IMG/VR virus record: IMGVR_UViG_3300012936_000093
Span: 1 to 30,838 of that record
Length of the DNA stretch: 30,838 nucleotides
Direction: 5' to 3' (one strand)
Source: a virus
Both the position numbers and the translations under genes were made by a program. How positions within the stretch are numbered: position 1 is the stretch's first letter; each line of letters starts with the position of its first letter. Shown piece by piece: positions 7,174 through 13,855 of the stretch. The notes beneath the pieces are model-generated. The model ran no database searches and was not told the origin of the DNA. It worked only from the letters and a program-made list of their open reading frames with translations.

Positions 7174-8133
7174 TCAGCCCTCCTGTGTTAATTTTAATCT
7201 TTTGTAGAATGTGAATAAATCATTCCAGTTGCCTACATTTATACCATCTTCAATCATCATCTTTAACACAAAAGTTTTACTAAAATGCTTTGGATAATTA
7301 TCTATTGAATATCTAACTCTTTGTTGCGTCTGATAAGAAATGTTTGGTGAGTACAGTTGCATAATTTTGTACCCTTTTGTGATCTGCTTTTTACCATCTG
7401 CGATCTTTTGCAGCATCTTATCTTCAGGATACTGATTGCAATAATCTATCAACTCCTCTATCGTATAGGATCTCTCTTCAGAGAGGAAAGGCAATTTTTT
7501 GAGTATCGTTCCCATTCCTATTCCCTGAACTCCTGGTAGATTATCTGATTTATCTCCAGCCATTGATCGAGCAAGGGCAAAGTTGTTAGGGTGAATTTTG
7601 TGATCTTCCAGTATGGTTTTCCGAGTAACAAACTTCTTCTTAATTGGTTGATAGATGATGGTCTTGTCGTCGCAACATTGTAAGAAATCCTTATCTGATG
7701 ATAGAATTATCTTCTGGTCTTCGGCAAACTCCGGCATTTGAGTTAGATAAGCAATAATATCGTCTGCCTCTACTTGCTCTACAAGAATTTGGCACACGGG
7801 CATGAGATTGAGATACTCGATTAGTCTAGTTTGCTGCCAAATCTTATTCTCTAATTCTGCATTCTCGTCTAGAAGGCGTACATTGCGATTTAAACGGACT
7901 GGAGAACGACCCTCCTTGTACCCTCGGTCAATCTTTTTCTTCTTCGTAGAACCTCCTGGTCCGTCCCAGATGATGAATACATCGGTAGGGTTCATCTCTC
8001 TACAATTCTTTTGCAAAGAAGAGAGAAATCCCTTAACTCCACCGATGGGTTCTCCGTTGTCTGTTAGACTAGGGTTGACGACATAGTTCCGAAGATATGT
8101 GTTAAGGGCATCTATAATTAATATTCGTCTCAT
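7174..8133 (-). CDS. 5'-3' exonuclease / flap endonuclease, T4 RNase H-like
   Basis: 319 residues with a PIN/FEN core: MRRILIIDALNTYLRN (first metal-ligand Asp at 8), DVFIIWDGPGG (Asp 57), KKKIDRGYKEGR, VEADDIIAYL (Glu 122, Asp 124/125), ILSSDKDFLQCC (Asp 147/149), then GDKSDNLPGVQGIG (193-206), the helix-hairpin-helix/H3TH DNA-binding turn with Asp 194/197. This acidic cluster and order are those of the T4 RNase H/FEN family, which removes RNA primers and flaps from Okazaki fragments. The start at 8131-8133 overlaps the lipoprotein stop (ATGA) with AAGGA 7 nt before it; upstream in-frame ATGs would add 6-18 unrelated residues. It sits directly before the helicase, consistent with lagging-strand processing. 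Confidence 0.92.
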   Translation of the reverse strand: MRRILIIDALNTYLRNYVVNPSLTDNGEPIGGVKGFLSSLQKNCREMNPTDVFIIWDGPGGSTKKKKIDRGYKEGRSPVRLNRNVRLLDENAELENKIWQQTRLIEYLNLMPVCQILVEQVEADDIIAYLTQMPEFAEDQKIILSSDKDFLQCCDDKTIIYQPIKKKFVTRKTILEDHKIHPNNFALARSMAGDKSDNLPGVQGIGMGTILKKLPFLSEERSYTIEELIDYCNQYPEDKMLQKIADGKKQITKGYKIMQLYSPNISYQTQQRVRYSIDNYPKHFSKTFVLKMMIEDGINVGNWNDLFTFYKRLKLTQEG

Positions 8134-8399
8134 CCGCATTCCTTGAGCATTAGTTCCCATTCGCAACCAGACTGGTGATAGGTGCAATAATCGTATCTAC
8201 AAATTCCTCCGTCGGGAGAGTCAACATCCCAAGAACAACAAGTGCCATAAGAATTACTCTCACAAGTGTCCGGCGGCGTTTCAAATGGATAATTTTCACC
8301 ATCGCATACCTCCGGTTCCGGATCGGGTGCTGCGATGTATTCTGGCATTGGTTCTACACAACCCATACTGATAATTGCTAGTATTAAAATCATTCTCAT
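8130..8399 (-). CDS. Small cysteine-rich lipoprotein-like secreted protein
   Basis: About 89 residues: a basic start (MRMILILAIISMGC) with a short hydrophobic core ending in Gly-Cys, which looks like a lipoprotein signal with a non-canonical -3 residue (Ser), followed by an acidic, Pro-rich linker (VEPMPEYIAAPDPEPE) and a compact domain with eight Cys (VC, TC, TCC, IC, YC, GC, EC). Eight cysteines would allow four disulfides, expected only in the periplasm or at the cell surface. The gene is sandwiched by overlaps between a coiled small protein and the exonuclease. Secreted phage lipoproteins commonly mask receptors or block superinfection; that role is a guess here. ATG at 8397-8399 is chosen, 5 nt after GAGGAG; an upstream GTG (8405) and a later ATG (8393) are alternatives. 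Confidence 0.7.
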   Translation of the reverse strand: MRMILILAIISMGCVEPMPEYIAAPDPEPEVCDGENYPFETPPDTCESNSYGTCCSWDVDSPDGGICRYDYCTYHQSGCEWELMLKECG

Positions 8400-8401
8400 T
8401 C

Positions 8402-8656
8402 TCACTCCTCTAGCATTAACTTTTCGTATCTGCCATCTTTCTTCATTTCTTCAATGTGCTTCTTCATCCCATCAATGTTGTCATCGCAGAGAGTTAGCCA
8501 ACTCTTTTTGTAATAGATTCTTTCCCAACATTCTTCTAATAGTTTCCTATCTTTCGAGATTTTGTTACGAAGTTCGTTAATTGTCTTCCTTAGTCCGGCA
8601 GATTCGTAACTGAGTCTGTCGTACTCTGCTCTATAAAAGTGTTCATTGCTTTCCAT
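8402..8656 (-). CDS. Small coiled-coil protein of unknown function
   Basis: 84 residues from MESNEHFYRAEYDRLSYESAGLRKTINELR onward, with heptad-like hydrophobic spacing and alternating Lys/Glu, so mostly helix and likely coiled coil. A WERIYYKKSWLTLCDDN segment separates two helical halves. I recognise no family. Start at 8654-8656 has GGAG 6 nt upstream, inside the end of the methylase gene (14-nt overlap); an ATG at 8683 gives nine more residues but lacks a good ribosome-binding site. The stop GAGGAGTGA contains the ribosome-binding site of the lipoprotein gene. Confidence 0.65.
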   Translation of the reverse strand: MESNEHFYRAEYDRLSYESAGLRKTINELRNKISKDRKLLEECWERIYYKKSWLTLCDDNIDGMKKHIEEMKKDGRYEKLMLEE

Positions 8657-9518
8657 ACTCTTCTCCGTAAAATCTTTTTTCATACTTTCTGTTTGGTACT
8701 GTTTTCATATCCTCGTGTATCTGAGTTGTTAGTTGTGGCTCCTCCCTCTCTACAATGGAGGAACATTTTGATATCCTATTTTTTGCGAGTTTGAAGTATT
8801 CTAAATCCTTCTCCACTCCAATGAAATGTCTTCCTGTCATCTTGCATGAAACTCCGGTAGATCCAGAACCCATCGTAAAATCAAGAACTGTATCTCCTGG
8901 ATCACTATATGTCATGATAATCCAATTTAGCAGATTGGTTGGTTTTTGAGTTGGGTGCACCGTTTGTTGAGCGGAAAAGTTCCTAGAAGCATGCAAGATG
9001 CTTTTTGGATATCTAGTTCCCGAATTCGACATGTGCATAGTCTTCTCATTTCCGAAACCGTATCCGTGACTGTTTTTCCCAGTACCGTACCCATCCTCTG
9101 ATTTACAATTCCTAACGTATGGTTTTCCACTCTCCATAATAGGGTTGTATTTTGCTCTTTTTCCATTTTTTGTAAAAATTATAATATTTTCATGAACCTT
9201 GAGGGGTCGGTATTTAGCTAATCCAGGGGAACCACATTTGTTTTTGTTCCATACCAACTCGTATTTAAACCAATTTTCTTTTGAGCAAATCAATTTAGAT
9301 GTGAAAGGTTGAGATCCAAAGAAAATAATATTAGAACCGTCTTTGACAACCCGATCCAGTTCTTCCCATATCCTATCAAACGGAAGAACACTGTCCCACT
9401 TAATCGAAGTTGTCCCATAGGGAGGGTCACATAAAACCATATCCACCGAGTTGGGTTCCAAGAGACTCAATTGTTCCAGTGCATCTGAATTATAGATCGA
9501 TGTTTTTACTTTTTTCAT
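8643..9518 (-). CDS. DNA methyltransferase, beta class (N6-adenine or N4-cytosine)
   Basis: 291 residues. Catalytic motif IV LCDPPYGT (DPPY at 31-34) comes before the AdoMet-binding motif I DFTMGSGSTG (about 213-222), with HPTQKP (188-193) just ahead of it; this circular order (IV, then X, then I) defines the beta class. ELVWNKNKCGSPGLAKYRPLKVHENIIIF matches the region after the target recognition part. DPPY points to an exocyclic amino group target, more often N6-adenine. The recognition sequence is not readable from the sequence. No restriction endonuclease lies next to it, so self-protection against host restriction is the likely role. The ATG has GAGGAG upstream, and the gene follows tRNA-Arg with a 15-nt gap, suggesting co-transcription with the tRNAs. 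Confidence 0.9.
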   Translation of the reverse strand: MKKVKTSIYNSDALEQLSLLEPNSVDMVLCDPPYGTTSIKWDSVLPFDRIWEELDRVVKDGSNIIFFGSQPFTSKLICSKENWFKYELVWNKNKCGSPGLAKYRPLKVHENIIIFTKNGKRAKYNPIMESGKPYVRNCKSEDGYGTGKNSHGYGFGNEKTMHMSNSGTRYPKSILHASRNFSAQQTVHPTQKPTNLLNWIIMTYSDPGDTVLDFTMGSGSTGVSCKMTGRHFIGVEKDLEYFKLAKNRISKCSSIVEREEPQLTTQIHEDMKTVPNRKYEKRFYGEEYGKQ

Positions 9519-9533
9519 TTCTTCTCCTCAAAT

Positions 9534-9610
<77 letters not shown>

Positions 9611-9739
9611 TTAATCTTTTTTGTTTATTTTTTCTTTTATCTTATCGTAGAGATAAAGGCATGTCAAGGTAAAAGTAAAAACTACAACAAAATTTATAAC
9701 AGTTATAACTGCTAAATCTTGTAAGAATGCGAAACTCAT
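9611..9739 (-). CDS. 42-aa single-pass membrane protein inside the tRNA cluster
   Basis: Starts MSFAFLQDLAVITV and ends KIKEKINKKD, with one strongly hydrophobic helix (about residues 8-31, VITVINFVVVFTFTLTCLYL) followed by a Lys-rich tail, so N-out/C-in topology by the positive-inside rule. The ATG has a strong ribosome-binding site (GGAG, 6 nt upstream), and the reading frame is intact to a TAA that directly touches the first base of tRNA-Arg. The gene fills the space between the tRNA-like element and tRNA-Arg exactly, which supports it being real. The function is unknown. Confidence 0.72.
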   Translation of the reverse strand: MSFAFLQDLAVITVINFVVVFTFTLTCLYLYDKIKEKINKKD

Positions 9740-9765
9740 ATTATCTCCTAGATGTAATGATAAAT

Positions 9766-9846
9766 TGGAAGGGGTTGCCGGAGTTGCACCGGCTGTAACA
9801 TATCGTCTATGCTTTAGATACCGTCGTATCTCTTGCTTTTACCCCC
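9766..9846 (-). ncRNA. CCA-ended tRNA-like cloverleaf with non-canonical D and anticodon arms
   Basis: 81 nt lying one base after tRNA-Thr. Its 3' half is tRNA-like: a perfect T arm GCCGG-TGCAACT-CCGGC, acceptor strand AACCCCT, discriminator T and CCA. The 5' end GGGGGTA pairs with the acceptor over six bases with one A.A mismatch at the base. The rest is odd: eight unpaired bases (AAAGCAAG), a six-bp hairpin AGATAC-GACG-GTATCT where a D arm should be, and a five-bp hairpin AGCAT-AGACGAT-ATGTT where the anticodon arm should be. That 7-nt loop lacks U33 and would read ACG (Arg). U8 is also missing. It could be a divergent tRNA, a decayed tRNA, or a tRNA mimic. No functional tRNA identity is claimed. 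Confidence 0.6.
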
Positions 9847-9847
9847 A

Positions 9848-9922
9848 TGGAGCTGGTGAAGGGATTTGAACCCCCAACCCCCTGCTTACAAGGCAGATGC
9901 TCTACCGTTGAGCTACACCAGC
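9848..9922 (-). tRNA. tRNA-Thr (anticodon UGU)
   Basis: 75-nt complete cloverleaf with encoded CCA. Acceptor GCTGGTG/CACCAGC (all Watson-Crick), D arm GCTC/GAGC, anticodon arm TCTGC-CTTGTAA-GCAGG (anticodon TGT), T arm GGGGG-TTCAAAT-CCCTT with two G.U pairs, discriminator T and CCA. It decodes ACA. The tRNA starts 6 nt after the stop of the preceding small gene, so it is processed from the same transcript. Confidence 0.96.
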
Positions 9923-9928
9923 AAAAAT

Positions 9929-10144
9929 TTACACTTTCTTCATATACCAATGTTCCGCACCAAAACGCAGAACTTGGTTATTAAATAGTACTAAGAAATC
10001 TGTACCTTCTCTATCGACGAGAAGACCATATTTCCAAGCACTTTCGTCTGTGTCCCAGTCTTCATAATATCCAGCAAACTTAATTAAGTCACCAGGAGAC
10101 ATATCTGCGGTAGTGTCTTCGATGTTTCTGAATGGTAATTCCAT
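9929..10144 (-). CDS. Small beta-rich protein of unknown function
   Basis: 71 residues: MELPFRNIEDTT, then MSPGDLIKFAGYYEDW, YGLLVDREGTDFLVLFNNQVLRFGAEHWYMKKV. The pattern (P-G-D-L-I-K, then V-D, then F-L-V-L-F, then final W-Y) is that of small SH3-like barrels common in T4-like phages, where the role is unknown. ATG at 10142-10144 is chosen because AGGTGG lies about 6 nt upstream; a GTG at 10153, directly after the previous stop, would add three residues. Confidence 0.65.
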   Translation of the reverse strand: MELPFRNIEDTTADMSPGDLIKFAGYYEDWDTDESAWKYGLLVDREGTDFLVLFNNQVLRFGAEHWYMKKV

Positions 10145-10153
10145 TTGTGCCAC

Positions 10154-10363
10154 CTATTGTTCTCCAAAGTGATGTTCTAAAGTTTCTAGTGCATCCTCTG
10201 CTTCTGCGATGGTACATAGTAACCCCTCCATCTCCTCAACAAGAGCAGAGTGATCAGCAACAGCAGACGGTCGAGTTAAGTAAAGTTCCAAAGTAGCAAT
10301 ACCAGACTCTCTTTTTGACTCTAGTTTTGCTTTTAACGCATTGTAAAATTTATTGTCTTTCAT
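10154..10363 (-). CDS. Small helical protein of unknown function
   Basis: 69 residues, helical throughout: FYNALKAKLESKRESGIATLELYL, a break at RPSAVADHS, then a long helix ALVEEMEGLLCTIAEAEDALETLEHHF. This two-helix hairpin is a familiar small protein in marine T4-like phages by recollection only. It has AGGAAAAAAG before the ATG and an 8-nt gap to the gene before it. It contains no recognisable motif. Confidence 0.65.
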   Translation of the reverse strand: MKDNKFYNALKAKLESKRESGIATLELYLTRPSAVADHSALVEEMEGLLCTIAEAEDALETLEHHFGEQ

Positions 10364-10371
10364 CTTTTTTC

Positions 10372-10590
10372 CTATTCATTAATAAAGTCTGGTGGAGTTA
10401 TCTTTCCTCTCATATATTCCAGCACATCAAACACACCACCATATGTAACAACTATATCATACACCTCATCATTGTACTTGTCAAGCATTTCTTTTCGATA
10501 TTTCTCAACATCCTGCTTTCCTCTTGCTGTGTGTCTTTCAACGATAGAAAGAGATCCTCTTTTGATGACGACGATAGAATTTACTGCCAT
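10372..10590 (-). CDS. Small protein of unknown function (72 aa)
   Basis: Begins MAVNSIVVIKRGSLSIVERHTARGKQD and ends MRGKITPPDFINE. A beta strand pair at the N-terminus is followed by a charged helix (VEKYRKEMLDKYNDEVYDIVV). No family is recognised. The start overlaps the end of the Dam-type methylase gene by 10 nt with a GGGGAA upstream, so it is probably translated by coupling. Confidence 0.6.
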   Translation of the reverse strand: MAVNSIVVIKRGSLSIVERHTARGKQDVEKYRKEMLDKYNDEVYDIVVTYGGVFDVLEYMRGKITPPDFINE

Positions 10591-11582
10591 TCATAGTTCC
10601 CCACTAACAACTCTTTCTTCATAGTCATCTCTCTCTGTCCTTCTTCGTTAGTTTTAAAGCTCATTCCATAACGGATATCCCAGACCTCTTGATTATAGTG
10701 AGCATATCTTTCTTTGAGAACATCTGAATTATTATAAGTCATATTCCAACTTACACTTGATTTATCTAAATCTTCAACGAGTTTTTCGTGAGGGAAACCG
10801 ACATGCATATTGCCGTCTTGGCCATAGAGTGCATTTGTTGCCTCGTTTGGTTTAGACTTTTTCTTCTTGAGAATATCATACGGAGGGTCAAGGAATACAT
10901 ATACATCCTTATCTCCCGTCAGTAATTCAGAGTAATCTAAGTTTGTTATCTTGGTACCCTGGATGAGTTCTGAAACTTGGGGCAATTTGTTGATACTGGT
11001 ATCTGTAAAGTTCTGGATAGATGCCTGCGGGGAGAAAGAACTGTCTAGTTTCTTCTTTGTATTCTTGGTGTTTCCACTTCTTCCTACTTCGGAGATGCCA
11101 GAGTAAGAACACTTGTTGATGATGTAGAAGTAGTGTGCTACCTCTAATTCTGTCTCAGCATCACCGATATTAGCAATTGCTTCCTTGAAGAGTTCTCTTG
11201 CCTTGACCGTACCCTCTTTGATAAGTTCGGAACGATTGGGATACTTTACCTTCTTCTTGTCCTTCATAGCTAAGAAAGCATCTTGTGATTCCCTGTACTC
11301 GTCTTTCGACTTTTGTATCATCTTCTGTAGGTCTGTCGGATTATCTCTCAAGACTTTCCAGAAGCAGTAAAGGTGATAGTATTTATCATTGATCCAGAAC
11401 TTTGCTTCTGGATATTTTTGCTTCATCTCGATAAACATTGAACCTCCACCAAGGAATGGTTCACGAAACTCTGTGAATTTTTTTGGTGTCTTTGTGGTGA
11501 GGTACTTCAATGCTCTACTTTTACCACCTGGATATCTCAGGGGACTCTTGATTGGATGTAGTTTAACGTCTTTGTTACTCAT
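10581..11582 (-). CDS. Dam-type adenine-N6 DNA methyltransferase (D12 class, alpha group)
   Basis: 333 residues. Motif X SPLRYPGGKSR (13-23) and motif I EPFLGGGSM (41-49) come first and the catalytic VFLDPPYDI (DPPY at 232-235) comes later, the alpha order of the D12/Dam family. INKCSYSGISEVGRSGN in the middle fits the family region after the target recognition part. The product methylates the N6 of adenine, perhaps in GATC, but the target is not deducible by eye. The start overlaps the UvsX stop by 8 nt. With the beta-class enzyme at 8643-9518 this gives two unrelated adenine-type methylases within 3 kb and no cognate nuclease, so anti-restriction or marking of phage DNA is likely. Confidence 0.92.
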   Translation of the reverse strand: MSNKDVKLHPIKSPLRYPGGKSRALKYLTTKTPKKFTEFREPFLGGGSMFIEMKQKYPEAKFWINDKYYHLYCFWKVLRDNPTDLQKMIQKSKDEYRESQDAFLAMKDKKKVKYPNRSELIKEGTVKARELFKEAIANIGDAETELEVAHYFYIINKCSYSGISEVGRSGNTKNTKKKLDSSFSPQASIQNFTDTSINKLPQVSELIQGTKITNLDYSELLTGDKDVYVFLDPPYDILKKKKSKPNEATNALYGQDGNMHVGFPHEKLVEDLDKSSVSWNMTYNNSDVLKERYAHYNQEVWDIRYGMSFKTNEEGQREMTMKKELLVGNYEWQ

Positions 11583-12726
11583 TTGCTACCTTTGCTTTCT
11601 CATCGTCTCCGTCAATATCGTAAAATTTAGATGCGTCACCTTCTCGTTTCTCAAACTTGAGAATGACCTCTTCATCAATAATGTGTTGTGCTGCTTCTCT
11701 GACTTCTTCATCTTTTTTATAAAGAGCAGCAAACTCAGCGGCATAGAACTTCTTGGTGATACTACCGTCATTCTTTACGAGGGAATAGTAGGCACCACCC
11801 TTCTTGACCCTATCACTTTCCTTGATAGCAGCAAAGATGCTGTCTTCGTCCATAATCCTAATTTCTTCTCCACCCCAAAGGATTTTAAAGATACATTCAC
11901 GACCTTCAGTACCGAAACGAGACTTCTTAAGTTTTGCCTTTACTTCAGATCCGGCACGAAAACCTTTATCGTCGTAAAAGTAGGATGCCTTAGACTTTCG
12001 ACCTGTGAGGTAAATTCGAAGTGATGAAGCATAGTGCATTGCTTTGCCACCTGGTGTCACATAAGGATCAATCATCGCAGCAGCAACATCTCTCGTGATA
12101 TTGGTCTTAAGTTGATTGAGGACCAAGAAAGTGCTGCTAGTTTCGTTAAGTGGAACGGTTAATTTAGTCATTGCTTTCGAAAGAATACGTGCCTTCATAC
12201 CAATACTTTCTTGTGGATTGAAGGTACCTTCTACGTCGGTGACTGTTGGAGTGTTGGCAAGAGAATCCCAGATAAACAACACCTTCTTCTTCCCACTAGC
12301 TAAAATTGATTCGACTGCCTCCAGTACTTGCTCAACACTGATAGCAGTGATATACAAAAATTTACCCTCTTTACACCCCATTCTCATGAGAAAGTCTTCG
12401 TCGATAGCAGCTTCGGAATCAAAGTAGATAACCTCGATATCCATATCGTTGGCATTGCCAGCAATTTGTGCTGCCATATACGATTTACCCGAACCTTCGA
12501 GTCCTGCGATTTCTGTAATTTTACCGACTGGGATGCCTGCTCTTTTGCCTCGACAAATAATGCTGTCTAACCAAGTAGAACCAGTGGGAATCCACTCCCT
12601 CACATTAGTGGGGTTCTCTCCACTTTTGAGATGTCGAGCTACAGTCATGCCTGCTTTTTTGTTTAGCAGTTCTCTGATATTGTCAAGGGATAGTTTACCC
12701 GGTGTTTGATTCTTTTTCTTTGCCAT
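11575..12726 (-). CDS. uvsX: UvsX/RecA-like recombinase
   Basis: 383 residues. Walker A GLEGSGKS (75-82), EVIYFDSEAAID with the catalytic-base region near 103-108, Walker B VLFIWDSLA (149-156), the L1-like region after TPTVTDVEGTF, and TFLVLNQLKTNI (sensor Gln), then VTPGGKAMHYASSLRIYL, the typical RecA/UvsX L2 end and strand. Forms filaments on single-stranded DNA and drives strand exchange for recombination-dependent replication and repair. The C-terminal part is acidic and charged. It sits just downstream of the gp32 terminator with its own AGGAG, and overlaps the Dam-type gene. Confidence 0.93.
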   Translation of the reverse strand: MAKKKNQTPGKLSLDNIRELLNKKAGMTVARHLKSGENPTNVREWIPTGSTWLDSIICRGKRAGIPVGKITEIAGLEGSGKSYMAAQIAGNANDMDIEVIYFDSEAAIDEDFLMRMGCKEGKFLYITAISVEQVLEAVESILASGKKKVLFIWDSLANTPTVTDVEGTFNPQESIGMKARILSKAMTKLTVPLNETSSTFLVLNQLKTNITRDVAAAMIDPYVTPGGKAMHYASSLRIYLTGRKSKASYFYDDKGFRAGSEVKAKLKKSRFGTEGRECIFKILWGGEEIRIMDEDSIFAAIKESDRVKKGGAYYSLVKNDGSITKKFYAAEFAALYKKDEEVREAAQHIIDEEVILKFEKREGDASKFYDIDGDDEKAKVANE

Positions 12727-12737
12727 TTAAATCTCCT

Positions 12738-12772
12738 AAAAATAAAGTGAGGCATCTGTAATCCCATGCCTC
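12738..12772 (-). terminator. Rho-independent terminator after the gp32 gene
   Basis: In the minus-strand transcript a 7-bp stem GAGGCAT/ATGCCTC (12749-12755 with 12766-12772) with a 10-nt loop is followed by ACTTTATTTTT (12738-12748). It begins 18 nt after the gp32 stop. The T-rich tail is interrupted by single A and C, so it may terminate partially, letting some transcripts run into uvsX. A 63-nt gap holds it together with the uvsX ribosome-binding site. Confidence 0.75.
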
Positions 12773-12789
12773 CCTGCGGATATATTGCT

Positions 12790-13560
12790 TTACGCAGACA
12801 TTAAGTCATCAAACGCACCATCAACAGAGGACACTGCATTGGCAGCTGTACTTGCTGTGGTAGTGGACGATACACGAGTTTCCGAAGAGACCTCTTCAGC
12901 ATCGGCACCATCCGTCATTGCTTGTTGTACAAGTTGACGAATTTCATCAGATGACTTCTTTTCAAACAAGGAATCAAATTCCGGAATCTTGTCCAAGAGA
13001 TCTTGGCACTCGGCACCGGACAGATCTTGACACATTGCAGTTGTGCGTCGTGAAGGTTGAATATTTGTTTGCGGAAATGAAGCACCGGCTGGTTTGCCGT
13101 ACTGCAAATTCAAATCAGTACCACTATCCGGATCAGTGATGTCACCGTACTCTGGGTTTAGTACTAATTGCAACAATGTTTCATACACCTTCTTGCCGTA
13201 ACCCCAAACTTTAGGACCTTCTGCTTCCTCACCTCGGACGAGGACGGGAGAGAAGAATCTTTGACGAGCAGTGAAGTCTTTGGCAAGACGGACACTTCCC
13301 TCATCACCCTCTCGGAAAAGTTCTTTAGTGAGATTACATGCTGGGCAATCTTCTCCAAAGTTTTTATTGAGACACAAGAATCCTGAATTCTTCCCAATGT
13401 TGTAGTGAAAATGGTATGCCTTGAAAGGATCTCCATCTTCCGTTGGTAGAATACGAATTGTTTGCTTACCATCCTGGGGTCTCCAGAAGTTATTCTTTCC
13501 TCCACCCTTGCTGTTAAGTGTATCCAATTTTGCTTTCATTTTATCTAGATTAATTGCCAT
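12790..13560 (-). CDS. Single-stranded DNA-binding protein, T4 gp32-like
   Basis: 256 residues. Basic N-terminus (MAINLDKMKAKLDTLNSKGGGKNNFWRP) for cooperative self-binding, a core with a zinc site of the T4 type: His50-x12-Cys63-x8-Cys72-x2-Cys75 (GFLCLNKNFGEDCPACNL), and a Ser/Thr/Ala-rich linker ending in an acidic tail (GAFDDLMSA), which in T4 contacts helicase loader and polymerase. The protein protects template and recombination intermediates. A hairpin lies just before its ribosome-binding site (AAGGAG) and a terminator after the stop; both fit a gene that must be strongly and separately controlled. It is one gene from UvsX and three from the polymerase. Confidence 0.92.
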   Translation of the reverse strand: MAINLDKMKAKLDTLNSKGGGKNNFWRPQDGKQTIRILPTEDGDPFKAYHFHYNIGKNSGFLCLNKNFGEDCPACNLTKELFREGDEGSVRLAKDFTARQRFFSPVLVRGEEAEGPKVWGYGKKVYETLLQLVLNPEYGDITDPDSGTDLNLQYGKPAGASFPQTNIQPSRRTTAMCQDLSGAECQDLLDKIPEFDSLFEKKSSDEIRQLVQQAMTDGADAEEVSSETRVSSTTTASTAANAVSSVDGAFDDLMSA

Positions 13561-13584
13561 ATTTTATTTTCTCCTTGTTAAGTA

Positions 13585-13608
13585 CATCATAGCAAATGTC
13601 CTATGATG
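13585..13608 (-). promoter_or_regulatory. Hairpin in the gp32 leader (candidate translational operator)
   Basis: Perfect 8-bp stem CATCATAG/CTATGATG (13601-13608 with 13585-13592) with an 8-nt loop, ending 8 nt before the AAGGAG of the gp32 gene. It uses the stop codon of the preceding gene. T4 gp32 represses its own translation by binding a folded element in its mRNA leader, so this position is where an analogous element is expected. No pseudoknot pairing was found for the loop. Confidence 0.55.
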
Positions 13609-13855
13609 CCAGTTTTTCTTTTTTAATGTTGGAGTATTTAACGACTTCTCCAACAGTAGTCGCATAGTTGTAGATACGGAAATTTGAGTTATCGATATCC
13701 CAAACGAGTTCCTTATCTTCACCAAGATCGTTTTGCTTGCCGGTACCTTTTAGTTTAGCAGATAAAAACTCATTTGGCAAGTCTTTTGTTTTAATAAATT
13801 TCATAGTTCGTTGCGAACCATCTTTTTTGACGAATGTTCCTTGATATACAATCAT
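13601..13855 (-). CDS. Small conserved-type phage protein of unknown function
   Basis: 84 residues: MIVYQGTFVKKDGSQRTMKFIKTKDLPNEFLSAKLKG..., with ELVWDIDNSNFRIYNYATTVGEVV near the end. Beta strands alternate with polar turns; it looks like a small SH3-like or beta-barrel protein. The stretch resembles a small protein found with replication genes in marine T4-like phages (recollection), and its place between gp32 and the polymerase supports a replication-related role, which is inference. The ATG overlaps the previous stop by 4 nt (ATGA), with CAGGAG upstream. Its stop codon is part of the gp32-leader hairpin. Confidence 0.7.
   Translation of the reverse strand: MIVYQGTFVKKDGSQRTMKFIKTKDLPNEFLSAKLKGTGKQNDLGEDKELVWDIDNSNFRIYNYATTVGEVVKYSNIKKEKLAS

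Noticed and set aside
9766-9846. Calling the cloverleaf a normal tRNA-Arg(ACG)
   Set aside because: U8 and U33 are missing, the D arm is not tRNA-like and the acceptor has a mismatch, so a functional Arg tRNA is not supported.
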